Assembly (NCBI GenBank): GCA_051883455.1
Contig: JBJETT010000002.1
Location: 1 to 64,000, forward strand
Direction of reading: 5' to 3'
From: HGM11368 sp051883455
GTDB taxonomy: Bacteria; Bacillota; Clostridia; Christensenellales; UBA3700
DNA: 64,000 nucleotides
In this document: one piece after another, positions 42,454 to 51,764 of the stretch
Layout of the letters: each line of letters begins with the position of its first letter
How positions within the stretch are numbered: the stretch's first letter is position 1
Position numbers and translations under genes: made by a program
Notes under the pieces: model-generated
What the model was told of the DNA's origin: nothing
Seen by the model: the letters and a program-made list of their open reading frames with translations, nothing else
Database searches by the model: none

Positions 42454-44317
42454 GAGCGACGTCGAACTCAAAGTTTTTAGAGAAACGTGCAAAGAAAACC
42501 TCGACAGCCAAAAGAAAAAGGTCTTGGTTTGCGCGGGTACGGGTTGTCTTGCAGGCGGTTCCGACAAGATATATCACCGCATAATCGAATTGTGTCAAGC
42601 CAAAGGCATTGACGTTCAAGTATCGCTTGAGAGTCACGTTGACCACAGCGGAATTGGCGTCAAAAAGAGCGGTTGCAACGGCTTTTGCGAGCTTGGTCCC
42701 TTGCTTAGAATAGACCCAATGGGGTGGTTGTACACCAAGGTAAAACTCGAAGATTGCGAAGAGATAGTAGACAAGTCTATCGCTGGCGACGAGCTTATCA
42801 CTAGACTTATCTACGAAAACAACGTGGCTTTTGCTAAGCAAGATGACATTCCTTTCTATGCTAAGCAGACTCGTACCGTACTTGCCAACTGCGGACACAT
42901 TGACGCGGAGGATATAGGCGAATACATTGCCAAGGGCGGATACAGTGCGTTGGAAAAGGCGCTCTTTCACATGACTTCGCAAGAGATTTGCGACACGATG
43001 GTTACTTCCAACCTCAGAGGTAGAGGCGGTGGTGGTTATCCTACGGGACGCAAGTGGGCGCAAGTAGCCAGACAAAAACAACAACAAAAGTACATAGTCT
43101 GCAACGGCGACGAGGGTGACCCTGGCGCATTTATGGACCGTAGCATTATGGAGGGCAATCCTCATTCCGTACTAGAGGGTATGATGATAGCGGGTATTGC
43201 CACGGGTGCCGATACGGGCTATATCTACGTAAGAGCAGAATATCCTTTGGCAGTATCTCGTCTACACAAGGCGGTAGAACAAGCCAAAGAAGTCGGACTT
43301 TTGGGCAAAAATATACTTGGTAGCGGATTTAGTTTCGATATTCACATCAACCAAGGCGCGGGCGCATTCGTTTGCGGTGAAGGTAGCGCAATGACGGCGT
43401 CTATCGAAGGTAACAGAGGTATGCCTAGAGTCAAACCGCCTCGTACGGTAGAAGCAGGTTTGTTTGGCAAACCTACCGTGCTCAACAACGTTGAGACCTT
43501 CTCGACCGTACCGCTCATCATAGTCAACGGCGCAGAGTGGTTTTTGGGTATCGGTCCTGCCAACAGCCCGGGAACTAAAGCCTTTGCGCTTACCGGCAAC
43601 GTGCGCAATACGGGACTTATCGAAGTACCGATGGGTACGACTTTGAGAGAAGTCGTGTTCGATATCGGCGGCGGTATCAAAAACGATAAGAAGTTTAAGG
43701 CAGTGCAGATAGGCGGACCGTCGGGCGGTTGTTTGACGGAAGAGCACCTTGACCTTCCGCTTGACTTCGACTCACTCAAGAAGGTGGGCGCGATGATAGG
43801 TAGCGGTGGTCTCGTAGTTATGGACGAGGACACTTGTATGGTAGAGGTTGCGCGCTTCTTCATGAACTTTACCCAAAACGAGTCTTGCGGCAAGTGCGTA
43901 CCTTGTAGAGAAGGCACCAAGAGAATGAAGGAAATTCTCGAAAGAATAGTAGCGGGACAAGGACAGCTCGAAGACCTCGATATGTTGACGGAGCTTGCCG
44001 AAACTATCAGCGCAACGGCTCTGTGTGGACTAGGCAAGACGGCTGCGGGACCTGTTATCAGTACCCTCAAATATTTTAGAGACGAGTACGTGACCCACGT
44101 CGTGGACAAGAAGTGTCCGACTCACGTATGTAGCAAACTCAAGACCATTTATATCGACCCTGAGGTATGTAGAGGTTGCAGCAAGTGCGCTAGACAATGC
44201 CCTGTTATGGCTATTAGCGGTGAAATCAAAAAGCCGTTCAAGATAGATCCTAACAAGTGTATTAAGTGCGGTGCGTGCGAGACGGCTTGTCCGTTTAAGG
44301 CAATCAAGGAGGACTAA
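42440..44317 (+). CDS. hydB: NuoF-like flavoprotein subunit of the bifurcating hydrogenase (HydB/HndC type)
   Basis: A 625-residue subunit that exchanges electrons with NADH. An N-terminal thioredoxin-like [2Fe-2S] domain comes first (about 25-120). The FMN/NADH domain has RGRGGGGYPTGRKW and NGDEGDPGAFMDR, and the SLBB domain follows. The [4Fe-4S] site is SCGKCVPCREGTKRM. Residues 575-625 form a two-cluster ferredoxin domain (CRGCSKCARQCP and CIKCGACETACP). This is the standard layout of trimeric bifurcating hydrogenases. AAGGAGA precedes the ATG, which lies inside the end of hydC. Confidence 0.94.
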   Translation: MEKFKSDVELKVFRETCKENLDSQKKKVLVCAGTGCLAGGSDKIYHRIIELCQAKGIDVQVSLESHVDHSGIGVKKSGCNGFCELGPLLRIDPMGWLYTKVKLEDCEEIVDKSIAGDELITRLIYENNVAFAKQDDIPFYAKQTRTVLANCGHIDAEDIGEYIAKGGYSALEKALFHMTSQEICDTMVTSNLRGRGGGGYPTGRKWAQVARQKQQQKYIVCNGDEGDPGAFMDRSIMEGNPHSVLEGMMIAGIATGADTGYIYVRAEYPLAVSRLHKAVEQAKEVGLLGKNILGSGFSFDIHINQGAGAFVCGEGSAMTASIEGNRGMPRVKPPRTVEAGLFGKPTVLNNVETFSTVPLIIVNGAEWFLGIGPANSPGTKAFALTGNVRNTGLIEVPMGTTLREVVFDIGGGIKNDKKFKAVQIGGPSGGCLTEEHLDLPLDFDSLKKVGAMIGSGGLVVMDEDTCMVEVARFFMNFTQNESCGKCVPCREGTKRMKEILERIVAGQGQLEDLDMLTELAETISATALCGLGKTAAGPVISTLKYFRDEYVTHVVDKKCPTHVCSKLKTIYIDPEVCRGCSKCARQCPVMAISGEIKKPFKIDPNKCIKCGACETACPFKAIKED

Positions 44318-44321
44318 AGCA

Positions 44322-46028
44322 ATGGGAATAATGATTATCGACGGACATAGAGTAGAGTTTACCGACGAGCAGAACATACTTGCAGTCATCAGAAAAGCAG
44401 GTATCGAATTGCCAACCTTCTGTTACAATTCCGACTTGTCCATATACGGTGCGTGTCGTATGTGCGTGGTAGAGGACGATAGAGGAAGCATTCACGCATC
44501 TTGTTCCACCCCACCTAAGGACGGAATGGTTATCAAGACCAACACCGAGAGGTTGCATAAGCATCGCAAGATGATACTCGAGCTTTTGCTTGCCAGCCAC
44601 TGCAAAGATTGCACCACTTGCGAGAGAAACGGCAACTGCCGTCTGCAAGAATTGGCAGCTAAGTTCGGTATCAAAAAGATAAGATTTGAGGACACTCGTC
44701 CAAAAGCAGAGATAGACAAGAGCGCCAAGGGTATCGTTAGAGATCCTAACAAATGTATCCTGTGCGGCGACTGCGTGCGTATGTGTAGCGAAGTGCAAGG
44801 CATAGGTGCTATCGACTTTGCTCATAGAGGCAGCGAGGTTAGAGTTATGCCTGCCTTCAATCGTCCGCTTGCCGAGAGCAACTGCGTCAACTGCGGTCAA
44901 TGCGCGGCGGTATGTCCTACGGGTGCTATCGTCATCAACAACCAGACCGACAAGTTGTGGCACTTGCTTGGCAACAAAGAGGGCAAGCGTATCGTTGCGC
45001 AGATTGCCCCAGCCGTAAGAGTGGCAATAGGCGAAGAGTTTGGCTTCGAGGCAGGTAGAAACGGACTCGGTAAGACAGTGGCTGCACTTCACAAACTCGG
45101 CTTTGACGAGGTTTACGACACTTCTTTGAGTGCCGACTTGACGGTTATCGAAGAGTCTAACGAGTTTTTGGATAGGCTCAACAACAACGGCGTTTTCCCA
45201 ATGTTTACCTCGTGCTGTCCCGGTTGGATACAGTACGTAGAAAAGATGCACCCCGAACTCAAGCCTAACGTATCCACTTGTCGTAGCCCAATGAGTATGT
45301 TTAGTAGCGTAATCAAAGATTATTACAACAAAAAGGACGACGGCAAAGAGACCTACGTAGTAGCAATTATGCCTTGTACGGCTAAGAAATACGAAGCCGA
45401 CAGACCTGAATTTACCGCAGCTGACGGCAGACAAGAGACCGACCTCGTCATCACTACGAGAGAACTCGTCAAGATGATCAAGCGTGCAGGAATTTTGTTC
45501 AACGAGCTGGAGGGCGAAGCTCCCGATATGCCGTTTGGACTCTTTAGTGGCGCAGGCGTTATATTTGGCGTAACGGGTGGCGTTACCGAAGCCGTTATTC
45601 GTAGATGCAGCACCGACAAGAGCAAAGAGGCGCTTGACAAAATTGCAATTATCGGCGTAAGAGGTAGAGAGACTCTCAAAACCACGAGCATTATGATTGG
45701 AGATAGAGAGGTCAAAATCGCTATCGTCTACGGACTAAAAGCCGCGGGTGAACTCATCAAAGACTTGCAGTCGGGCAAAGCATACTACGACTTTATTGAG
45801 GTGATGGCTTGTCCTGAGGGCTGTATCGCCGGAGGCGGACAACCTTGCACCAAGTATAAAGATAGGGAGCATAGAGCGAGAGGCTTGTATCACGTAGATA
45901 GAAAATTGCAAATCAAGTCGTCCGACCAAAACCCTGCCGTTACTCAAATCTACGACTACATCATAGGCAAGAGAAGACACGAGCTGTTGCATATCGACTA
46001 CGTCAAGGACGGCAAGCACGAAGAGTAA
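44322..46028 (+). CDS. hydA: [FeFe]-hydrogenase catalytic subunit
   Basis: A 568-residue H2-forming/oxidising subunit. The N-terminal [2Fe-2S] domain is followed by a His-ligated [4Fe-4S] motif (HCKDC), two ferredoxin clusters (CILCGDC and CVNCGQC), and the H domain. L1 is TSCCPGW (296-302), with Cys298 as probable proton-relay Cys. L2 is MPCTAKKYE from Met350. L3 is MACPEGC (495-501), then GGGQP. In L3 a Glu stands where Gly is usual. With the NADH-linked partners it should couple NADH and reduced ferredoxin oxidation to H2 release. Maturases HydEFG are not in the window. The ATG at 44322 uses the upstream AAGGAGG. Confidence 0.95.
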   Translation: MGIMIIDGHRVEFTDEQNILAVIRKAGIELPTFCYNSDLSIYGACRMCVVEDDRGSIHASCSTPPKDGMVIKTNTERLHKHRKMILELLLASHCKDCTTCERNGNCRLQELAAKFGIKKIRFEDTRPKAEIDKSAKGIVRDPNKCILCGDCVRMCSEVQGIGAIDFAHRGSEVRVMPAFNRPLAESNCVNCGQCAAVCPTGAIVINNQTDKLWHLLGNKEGKRIVAQIAPAVRVAIGEEFGFEAGRNGLGKTVAALHKLGFDEVYDTSLSADLTVIEESNEFLDRLNNNGVFPMFTSCCPGWIQYVEKMHPELKPNVSTCRSPMSMFSSVIKDYYNKKDDGKETYVVAIMPCTAKKYEADRPEFTAADGRQETDLVITTRELVKMIKRAGILFNELEGEAPDMPFGLFSGAGVIFGVTGGVTEAVIRRCSTDKSKEALDKIAIIGVRGRETLKTTSIMIGDREVKIAIVYGLKAAGELIKDLQSGKAYYDFIEVMACPEGCIAGGGQPCTKYKDREHRARGLYHVDRKLQIKSSDQNPAVTQIYDYIIGKRRHELLHIDYVKDGKHEE

Positions 46029-46045
46029 CTAAATATTATCAACTA

Positions 46046-46080
46046 GAATTACGGCATTGAAATAATGCCGTAATTTTTTT
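46046..46080 (+). terminator. Terminator of the hydrogenase operon
   Basis: 12-bp perfect stem 46047-46058 with 46064-46075, followed by T5. Confidence 0.92.
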
Positions 46081-46292
46081 GCAATAGGTTGATCGAAAAG
46101 GATTTGAAAGAAGGCAAATTATATTGCAAAAAGTCAAAATTATAGACACGTATCGAGTTTTTTGAGATTTTAGGACATGTTTATACTTCAATTAGCTCAT
46201 CGTTTTACTTTGCTCGTTTTTCAAAGAAGAATAGCCTCATATATGGATATTTGACGATGTTATAATATCTAGTAATAACTAAAAATTTTTTA
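46081..46292. other. Gene-free stretch between the hydrogenase and ABC importer operons
   Basis: An AT-rich 210-base stretch without a plausible reading frame. It contains one copy of the repeated ACGTATCGA motif (46145-46156) next to a T-run and a TTGACG/TATAAT pair too close together to be a promoter. No T-box or other riboswitch was recognised before the TrpX-like gene. Confidence 0.6.
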
Positions 46293-46321
46293 TTGACACG
46301 CAAGAATTATTGTTTTATAAT
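46293..46321 (+). promoter_or_regulatory. Promoter of the TrpXYZ-like importer
   Basis: A perfect TTGACA (46293-46298), 17-bp spacer, TATAAT (46316-46321); AAGGAGG follows at 46339-46345. Confidence 0.9.
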
Positions 46322-46352
46322 AAATAAGTATTAAAATAAGGAGGCCACCACG

Positions 46353-47360
46353 ATGGCAAAACAAAAAAAGACAATGAAGATGAAGAAAATTTACATCGTA
46401 TCAATGCTCGTAATATTGCTAGTTGCAATTTCGGCATTCTCTTTCGCAGGCTGCTCCAAAGCCGACTACACGGTAGGTATTATTCAGCTCCTTCCACACG
46501 GTGCTTTGGACAAGGCTAACGAAGGTTTCCAGACGGAACTTACCAAACTTATGAAAGAAGTTGGTAAGACGGTCAAATTTGACGACAACAACGCACAAGG
46601 CGACCAATCTAACAACGGTACCATTGCACAAAAGCTCGTCAATATGAACGTTGACCTTATCTATGCAATCGCAACTCCATCGGCTCAGGCTGCCGCAGTT
46701 GCAACTAGCAATATCCCTGTTATTTTCAACGCAGTAACCGATCCTGTCGACGCAGGACTCGTAAATAGTGCTACCAATCCTGGCAAAAACGTATCGGGTT
46801 GCAGCGATATGAACCCTATCGCAACGCAAGTTGCTCTGATGAAGGAGCTTGTTCCTACCGCGACTAAGTTCGGCGTGCTTTACACCGCTTCTGAGACCAA
46901 CTCTCAAATTCAAGCAAATATGGTAGTAGAAGAAGCTAGAGCGCTTGGCGTAGAGACGATAGTTGAGACTATTCAAGACCTCAACGATTTGTCAACTGCT
47001 CTTGGCAACCTCAAGAATAGAGGCGCACAATGCGTTTATATTCCTACCGACAACGTGCTCGCAGATGCGGCTCAATCGGTTCACACTGCCAACACCACCG
47101 GCGGATACAATCTTCCTATCGTATGTGGAGAAGGCAGCATGAACGAATTGTGTGGCGTAGCGACCTACGGTCTTGACTACTACGAGTTGGGCGTACAAGC
47201 TGCAAAGATGGCTTTTGAAGTACTTTACAATCAAGCAGATATTTCTACTATGCCTGTAAGATATCAAACGACCAACTTCACACTTAGTGTAAACACCAAT
47301 ATTGCTCAAGCAATAGGCTTTACTATTCCTCAAAGCATCTTGGACGCTTACAACAACTAA
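46353..47360 (+). CDS. ABC transporter substrate-binding lipoprotein (TrpX-like, COG2984 type)
   Basis: A 335-residue exported lipoprotein. A basic start and hydrophobic helix lead to the lipobox FAGC at about residue 31-34, then two alpha/beta lobes. Segments such as VGIIQLLPHGALD and IPVIFNAVTDPVDAGLV are typical of the family whose best-known member, TrpX, binds tryptophan; other members may bind tyrosine or other aromatics. The permease and ATPase follow in the same operon. The ligand cannot be decided from the sequence, and no T-box gives a hint. Confidence 0.9.
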   Translation: MAKQKKTMKMKKIYIVSMLVILLVAISAFSFAGCSKADYTVGIIQLLPHGALDKANEGFQTELTKLMKEVGKTVKFDDNNAQGDQSNNGTIAQKLVNMNVDLIYAIATPSAQAAAVATSNIPVIFNAVTDPVDAGLVNSATNPGKNVSGCSDMNPIATQVALMKELVPTATKFGVLYTASETNSQIQANMVVEEARALGVETIVETIQDLNDLSTALGNLKNRGAQCVYIPTDNVLADAAQSVHTANTTGGYNLPIVCGEGSMNELCGVATYGLDYYELGVQAAKMAFEVLYNQADISTMPVRYQTTNFTLSVNTNIAQAIGFTIPQSILDAYNN

Positions 47361-47381
47361 TAAGGATTAGCGACAAAACAA

Positions 47382-48380
47382 ATGGACGTAGTATTTAATA
47401 TGTTTATCACGGGTACCGGATACGGTATCCTATGGGGAATAATGGCGCTTGGCGTTTACATTACCTACAGACTGCTCGACGTGGCGGATTTGACCGTAGA
47501 GGGAAGTTTCGCTACGGGTGGTGCGGTTGCCGCTATGCTCATTACGAAAGGAGGCATGTCGCCGATTTTGGCGTGTCTTATCGCTTTGATGGCGGGCGCT
47601 ATTGCGGGAGCAGTAACGGGTTTGTTGATTACCAAGCTCCGCATTCCACCTATCTTGGCGGGCATTTTGACTATGACGGCTCTCTATTCCGTCAATTTGT
47701 TGATAATGGGCAGCAAGAGCTCGATTGCCATAATTGGACAGTCTATTTTCAAGTTAGGCGCTATTGATATGAAGTATAGCATTTTGCTTGTTGGGGTATT
47801 GTTGAGCGGTGTTATCATTGCGGGTAGCTATTGGTTCTTCGGTACCGAAGTCGGCAGTGCGATTCGTGCCACGGGTGCCAATGAAAAGATGTGCCGCGCA
47901 CAAGGTATCAACACCGACAACACCAAGATTATCGGTCTTATGCTTTCCAATGCGCTCGTTGCATTTTCGGGTGCGCTTATCGCTCAATACCTTGGCACCG
48001 GCAACGTTACAATGGGTGTAGGCTCTATCGTCATAGGACTTGCTTCCGTCATCATAGGAGAGACGATAATATCGGCAAAGCACAACTTCTTGTGGCGACT
48101 TATCAGTGTATTTTTGGGTAGCGTGATATACCGCGTCATCATTACGATAGTGTACTATATGGGACTTGGCACGGAATATATCAAGCTTCTCACGGCAGTG
48201 CTCGTAGTTATCGCACTATCCCTGCCTAATATCAAGGGCAAGTTCAAACGTAGCTCCAAGTCTAACAACTCCAAGCGTGTCAAAGAAGCGGTGGGCAATC
48301 CTACCGACGTGATTATGAACGACGAGGTAGCCAATCAAATAGTAGAGAACGCTGAAAAGGAGGGTGGTGAAAATGCTTAA
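47382..48380 (+). CDS. ABC transporter permease (TrpY-like, COG4120 type)
   Basis: A 332-residue membrane protein with eight or nine helices, related to the LivH/RbsC-like permeases. The LLDVADLTVEGSFATGGAVAA segment is characteristic of the COG4120 group. A 50-residue Lys/Ser/Asn/Glu-rich cytoplasmic tail ends the protein. A ribosome site is weak (AAGGAT, 13 or more bases upstream), suggesting coupling to the gene before. Its end overlaps the ATPase start by 8 bases. Confidence 0.9.
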   Translation: MDVVFNMFITGTGYGILWGIMALGVYITYRLLDVADLTVEGSFATGGAVAAMLITKGGMSPILACLIALMAGAIAGAVTGLLITKLRIPPILAGILTMTALYSVNLLIMGSKSSIAIIGQSIFKLGAIDMKYSILLVGVLLSGVIIAGSYWFFGTEVGSAIRATGANEKMCRAQGINTDNTKIIGLMLSNALVAFSGALIAQYLGTGNVTMGVGSIVIGLASVIIGETIISAKHNFLWRLISVFLGSVIYRVIITIVYYMGLGTEYIKLLTAVLVVIALSLPNIKGKFKRSSKSNNSKRVKEAVGNPTDVIMNDEVANQIVENAEKEGGENA

Positions 48381-49167
48381 ACTTACCAATATTCACAAGA
48401 CCTTCAATATCGGCACTATCAACGAAAAGAAGGCGCTCAACGGACTTAACCTCGAGATGGAAGAGGGCGATTTCGTTACCGTAATAGGCGGTAACGGCGC
48501 GGGTAAGTCCACCATGCTCAACATTATCTCGGGCGTATTCCTTCCCGAAGAAGGTAGCGTAGAGATCAACGGCAAGGATATCACCAAGTATCCCGAATAC
48601 AAGAGAGCGTCTATGCTTGGTCGAGTATTCCAAGACCCGATGGTAGGTACTGCTGCCAATATGAGCATTATCGAAAATCTTGCTCTTGCCAATCGTAGAG
48701 GCAAAAAGAGAGGCTTGGGTTGGGGCGTGACCAAAGCGGAACATGCTATCTACAAAGAAAAACTCGCTATGCTTGGACTCAATCTCGAAGATAGACTGAC
48801 TTCCAAGGTGGGTTTGCTATCGGGTGGACAACGCCAAGCGCTCACTTTGCTTATGGCTACTCTCAAAAAACCTGATTTGCTACTTTTGGACGAGCACACC
48901 GCGGCGCTTGACCCAAAGACTGCCGCCAAGGTGTTGGAATTGACCGAAGAGATTACCTCTAAGGACAACCTCACCACCATAATGATTACGCACAACATGA
49001 AGGACGCAATCAGATACGGCAATAGATTGGTTATGATGCACAACGGCGCAATCATCTACGACGTCAAAGGCGAAGAAAAGAAAAGTCTCACCGTTGCCGA
49101 CTTGCTCAAAAAGTTTGAGGAAGTGGCAGGTACGCAGATGGCCAACGATAGAATGTTGATGAACTAA
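48373..49167 (+). CDS. ABC transporter ATP-binding protein (TrpZ-like, COG1101 type)
   Basis: A 264-residue ATPase with Walker A GGNGAGKST (39-47), Q-loop VFQDP, signature LSGGQ (149-153), Walker B LLLLDE (169-174) and the switch His in ITHNMKDA. It powers the importer with the two preceding genes. The ATG at 48373 lies 9 bases after AGGAGG; the GTG at 48364 overlaps that ribosome site. Confidence 0.92.
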   Translation: MLKLTNIHKTFNIGTINEKKALNGLNLEMEEGDFVTVIGGNGAGKSTMLNIISGVFLPEEGSVEINGKDITKYPEYKRASMLGRVFQDPMVGTAANMSIIENLALANRRGKKRGLGWGVTKAEHAIYKEKLAMLGLNLEDRLTSKVGLLSGGQRQALTLLMATLKKPDLLLLDEHTAALDPKTAAKVLELTEEITSKDNLTTIMITHNMKDAIRYGNRLVMMHNGAIIYDVKGEEKKSLTVADLLKKFEEVAGTQMANDRMLMN

Positions 49168-49185
49168 TTGTATAACAACAACTCT

Positions 49186-49214
49186 AAAAGGACGGATTTT
49201 ACCGTCCTTTTTTT
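49186..49214 (+). terminator. Terminator of the ABC importer operon
   Basis: AAAGGACGG (49187-49195) pairs with CCGTCCTTT (49202-49210), followed by more T residues. Confidence 0.9.
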
Positions 49215-49235
49215 GCCAAAAAAATTTTATATGTA

Positions 49236-49264
49236 TTGAAAATAGAAAATTTATATATTATAAT
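49236..49264 (+). promoter_or_regulatory. Promoter of tcdA, predicted leaderless
   Basis: TTGAAA at 49236-49241, exactly 17 bases, TATAAT at 49259-49264, then six bases and the ATG at 49271. Transcription should begin at or within a base of the A of ATG. Confidence 0.85.
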
Positions 49265-49270
49265 ATATTT

Positions 49271-49975
49271 ATGAGCGAGCAATTTTCTAGGACGGCAATG
49301 CTACTGGGACAGAGTGCCGTGGACAAGTTGGCTAATTCTTGCGTAGCTATCTTCGGCGTAGGCGGCGTAGGAGGATACGTAGTTGAGGGCTTGGCAAGGA
49401 GCGGAGTCGGCAACTTTGTCTTGATAGACCACGACGTCGTTTCGCTTAGCAATCTCAATAGACAAATCATCGCTCTACATAGCACTATCGGCAAAAAGAA
49501 AGTGGACGTTGCCAAGGAAAGGATATTAGATATCAATCCTATGGCAAAGGTCACGACGTACGACAAGTTTTATTTGCCGGGTGACAATGAAGTAAATCTT
49601 GACGGCGTGGATTATATCGTCGATGCCGTGGATACGGTGAGTGCAAAAATCGAAATAATAATGCAAGCGAATAAGCTTGGCATACCCGTTATTAGCAGTA
49701 TGGGTACGGGCAACAAGACCGACCCGACGGCTTTTGAAATCAAGGACGTGTTTGATACCAATAATTGCGCCCTTGCCAAAGTAATGCGTAGAGAACTCAA
49801 AGCTCGAGGTATAGACAGCTTGACTACGGTATGTTCTCGTCAACTGCCCATCAAGAGGCAGGCGCAAGAAGGTGAGCGCAAGCCTACGCCAGCATCGGTG
49901 GCATGGTGCCCGTCGGTTGCGGGTTTGATAATAGCAAGCAAAGTAGTCAGTGATTTGACTAACGTTAATAAATAA
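49271..49975 (+). CDS. tcdA: ThiF/E1-family protein, probable tRNA threonylcarbamoyladenosine dehydratase
   Basis: A 234-residue adenylating enzyme with the nucleotide-binding GVGGVGG (29-35), the DHDVVSLSNLNRQ motif with the metal/ATP residues, and DAVDTVSAK. The start MSEQFSRT is exactly where TcdA proteins begin. TcdA cyclises t6A37 to ct6A in tRNAs for ANN codons. The C-terminal segment WCPSVAGLIIAS fits the family. No ribosome site is present: the ATG is six bases after the -10. The fucose genes start 29 bases after the stop without their own clear promoter, so they may be read from here. Confidence 0.9.
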   Translation: MSEQFSRTAMLLGQSAVDKLANSCVAIFGVGGVGGYVVEGLARSGVGNFVLIDHDVVSLSNLNRQIIALHSTIGKKKVDVAKERILDINPMAKVTTYDKFYLPGDNEVNLDGVDYIVDAVDTVSAKIEIIMQANKLGIPVISSMGTGNKTDPTAFEIKDVFDTNNCALAKVMRRELKARGIDSLTTVCSRQLPIKRQAQEGERKPTPASVAWCPSVAGLIIASKVVSDLTNVNK

Positions 49976-50004
49976 AAATACAAAAAGTATAAGGAGAATA
50001 AGCA

Positions 50005-51762
50005 ATGAGACCAACGATAGGTATTCGCCCTATCATCGACGGAAGATGTATGGGTGTAAGAGAGAGCCTCGAAGAGCAAACAATGAATCTTGCTTTGTCG
50101 GCAAAAAAACTGATTGAAGACAACGTTTTTTACACCGACGGCACACCTGCAAGGGTTATTATAGCCGACGGCACTATAGCGGGCGGTAAAGAAGCGGCTG
50201 ACTGTGCCGAGAAGTTTGAGGCTAACAACGTAGTTGCGACCTTGTCGGTTACGCCATGTTGGTGCTACGGCAGCGAAACAATAGACGTCAATCCGCACAC
50301 CATCAAAGCCGTATGGGGCTTCAACGGTACGGAAAGACCGGGCGCCGTTTATCTTGCCGCAGCGATGGCTGTACACGCACAGAGAGGCTTGCCTGCATTT
50401 AGCATCTATGGCAAGGACGTGCAAGATATGGGCGACACGAGTATTCCTCAAGACGTTCAAGAGAAGATTTTGCGTTTTGCTCGTTGCGCATTGGCAGTGG
50501 GCGAAATGAGGAACAAAGCCTATGTCGGACTCGGCTCGGTATCTATGGGTATCGGTGGCTCTTACGTTGACGCCAACTTCTTGCAAAAGTATCTCGGCAT
50601 CAGAGCAGAATGGGTGGACATGTCTGAGATCAATCGTCGCGTTACGCTCGGCATTTACGACCACGACGAATACGAAAAGGAACTTGCTTGGATTAAGAAG
50701 AACTGCAAGGAAGGTATCGATATCAACGCAGAGCAAAGAAGTAGAGAAGACAAGGACGCTCAATGGGAATTTATCGCCAAGATGACGCTCGTCATCAAGG
50801 ATATAATGCTAGGCAATCCAAAGCTCAAAGAGATGGGCCATCCCGAGGAGTCTTTGGGTAGAAACGCTATCGCGGGCGGCTTCCAAGGTCAAAGAATGTG
50901 GACTGACTGGTTGCCAAACGGCGATTTTACCGAGGCTATCCTCAACTCGACTTTTGACTGGAACGGCAAGAAAGAACCATTTACTCTCGCCACCGAAAAC
51001 GACTGCCTCAACGGCTTGGCAATGCTGTTTAGCAAATTGCTCAACCAAAGAGCTAGCGTCTTTGCCGACGTAAGAACTTTCTGGTCGCCGGAATCGGTAG
51101 AGAGAGTTACGGGTTGGAAGCCAACTGGCAAAGCGTCGGGCGGATTTATCCACCTCATCAACTCGGGCGCAGCAGCACTTGACGGTAGTGCAATGTCCCA
51201 AGAAGACGGCAAGGCAGTGATGAAACAGTGGTGGAATATGAAGGACGAGGATATCAACGCTTGTATGGGCGCTACTCAGTGGACTCAAGCCAACTTGCAA
51301 TACTTCAGAGGCGGCGGATTTAGTTCTCAATTCCGTACGGCTGCCGAGATGCCTGTCACTATGGTGAGAATTAACCTCATCGACGGACTAGGACCCGTTA
51401 TGCAAATCGCCGAGGGATGGACCGTCGTATTGCCTGACGAGGTTGACTCCAAGCTTTGGAAGAGAACTGACCCAACGTGGCCAAGCACTTGGTTTGCTCC
51501 AAGACTCAGCGACAAAAAGTCGGCTTTTAAGGACGTATATTCCGTCATGGCAAATTGGGGCGCCAATCACGGTGCGTTTACGTACGGACACATAGGCAAA
51601 GACCTCATTACTCTGGCAAGTATGCTTCGCATTCCTGTCAATATGCACAACGTTGACGACGACGAGCTCTTTAGACCACACTGCTGGACGGCATTCGGCA
51701 CGGGCGACAAGGAGAGCGTAGACTACAGAGCGTGCAAAAATTACGGACCACTTTACAAATAA
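50005..51762 (+). CDS. fucI: L-fucose isomerase
   Basis: A 585-residue enzyme converting L-fucose to L-fuculose (also D-arabinose to D-ribulose) in the cytoplasm. It follows the FucI family over its full length, including IGIRPIIDGRCMGVRESLE at the start, GSVSMGIGGSYVD and WVDMSEINRR in the centre with the metal-binding acidic residues, and the C-terminal HCWTAFGTGDKE. AAGGAGAATAA precedes the ATG. It leads a fucose operon with the aldolase and kinase genes; no fucose permease or propanediol genes are in view. Confidence 0.95.
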   Translation: MRPTIGIRPIIDGRCMGVRESLEEQTMNLALSAKKLIEDNVFYTDGTPARVIIADGTIAGGKEAADCAEKFEANNVVATLSVTPCWCYGSETIDVNPHTIKAVWGFNGTERPGAVYLAAAMAVHAQRGLPAFSIYGKDVQDMGDTSIPQDVQEKILRFARCALAVGEMRNKAYVGLGSVSMGIGGSYVDANFLQKYLGIRAEWVDMSEINRRVTLGIYDHDEYEKELAWIKKNCKEGIDINAEQRSREDKDAQWEFIAKMTLVIKDIMLGNPKLKEMGHPEESLGRNAIAGGFQGQRMWTDWLPNGDFTEAILNSTFDWNGKKEPFTLATENDCLNGLAMLFSKLLNQRASVFADVRTFWSPESVERVTGWKPTGKASGGFIHLINSGAAALDGSAMSQEDGKAVMKQWWNMKDEDINACMGATQWTQANLQYFRGGGFSSQFRTAAEMPVTMVRINLIDGLGPVMQIAEGWTVVLPDEVDSKLWKRTDPTWPSTWFAPRLSDKKSAFKDVYSVMANWGANHGAFTYGHIGKDLITLASMLRIPVNMHNVDDDELFRPHCWTAFGTGDKESVDYRACKNYGPLYK

Positions 51763-51764
51763 TT

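Noticed and set aside
46081..46352. T-box or other riboswitch before the TrpX-like importer
   Set aside because: I looked for the conserved T-box sequence and a specifier loop before the gene and found neither; the promoter leaves a leader of only about 25 bases.
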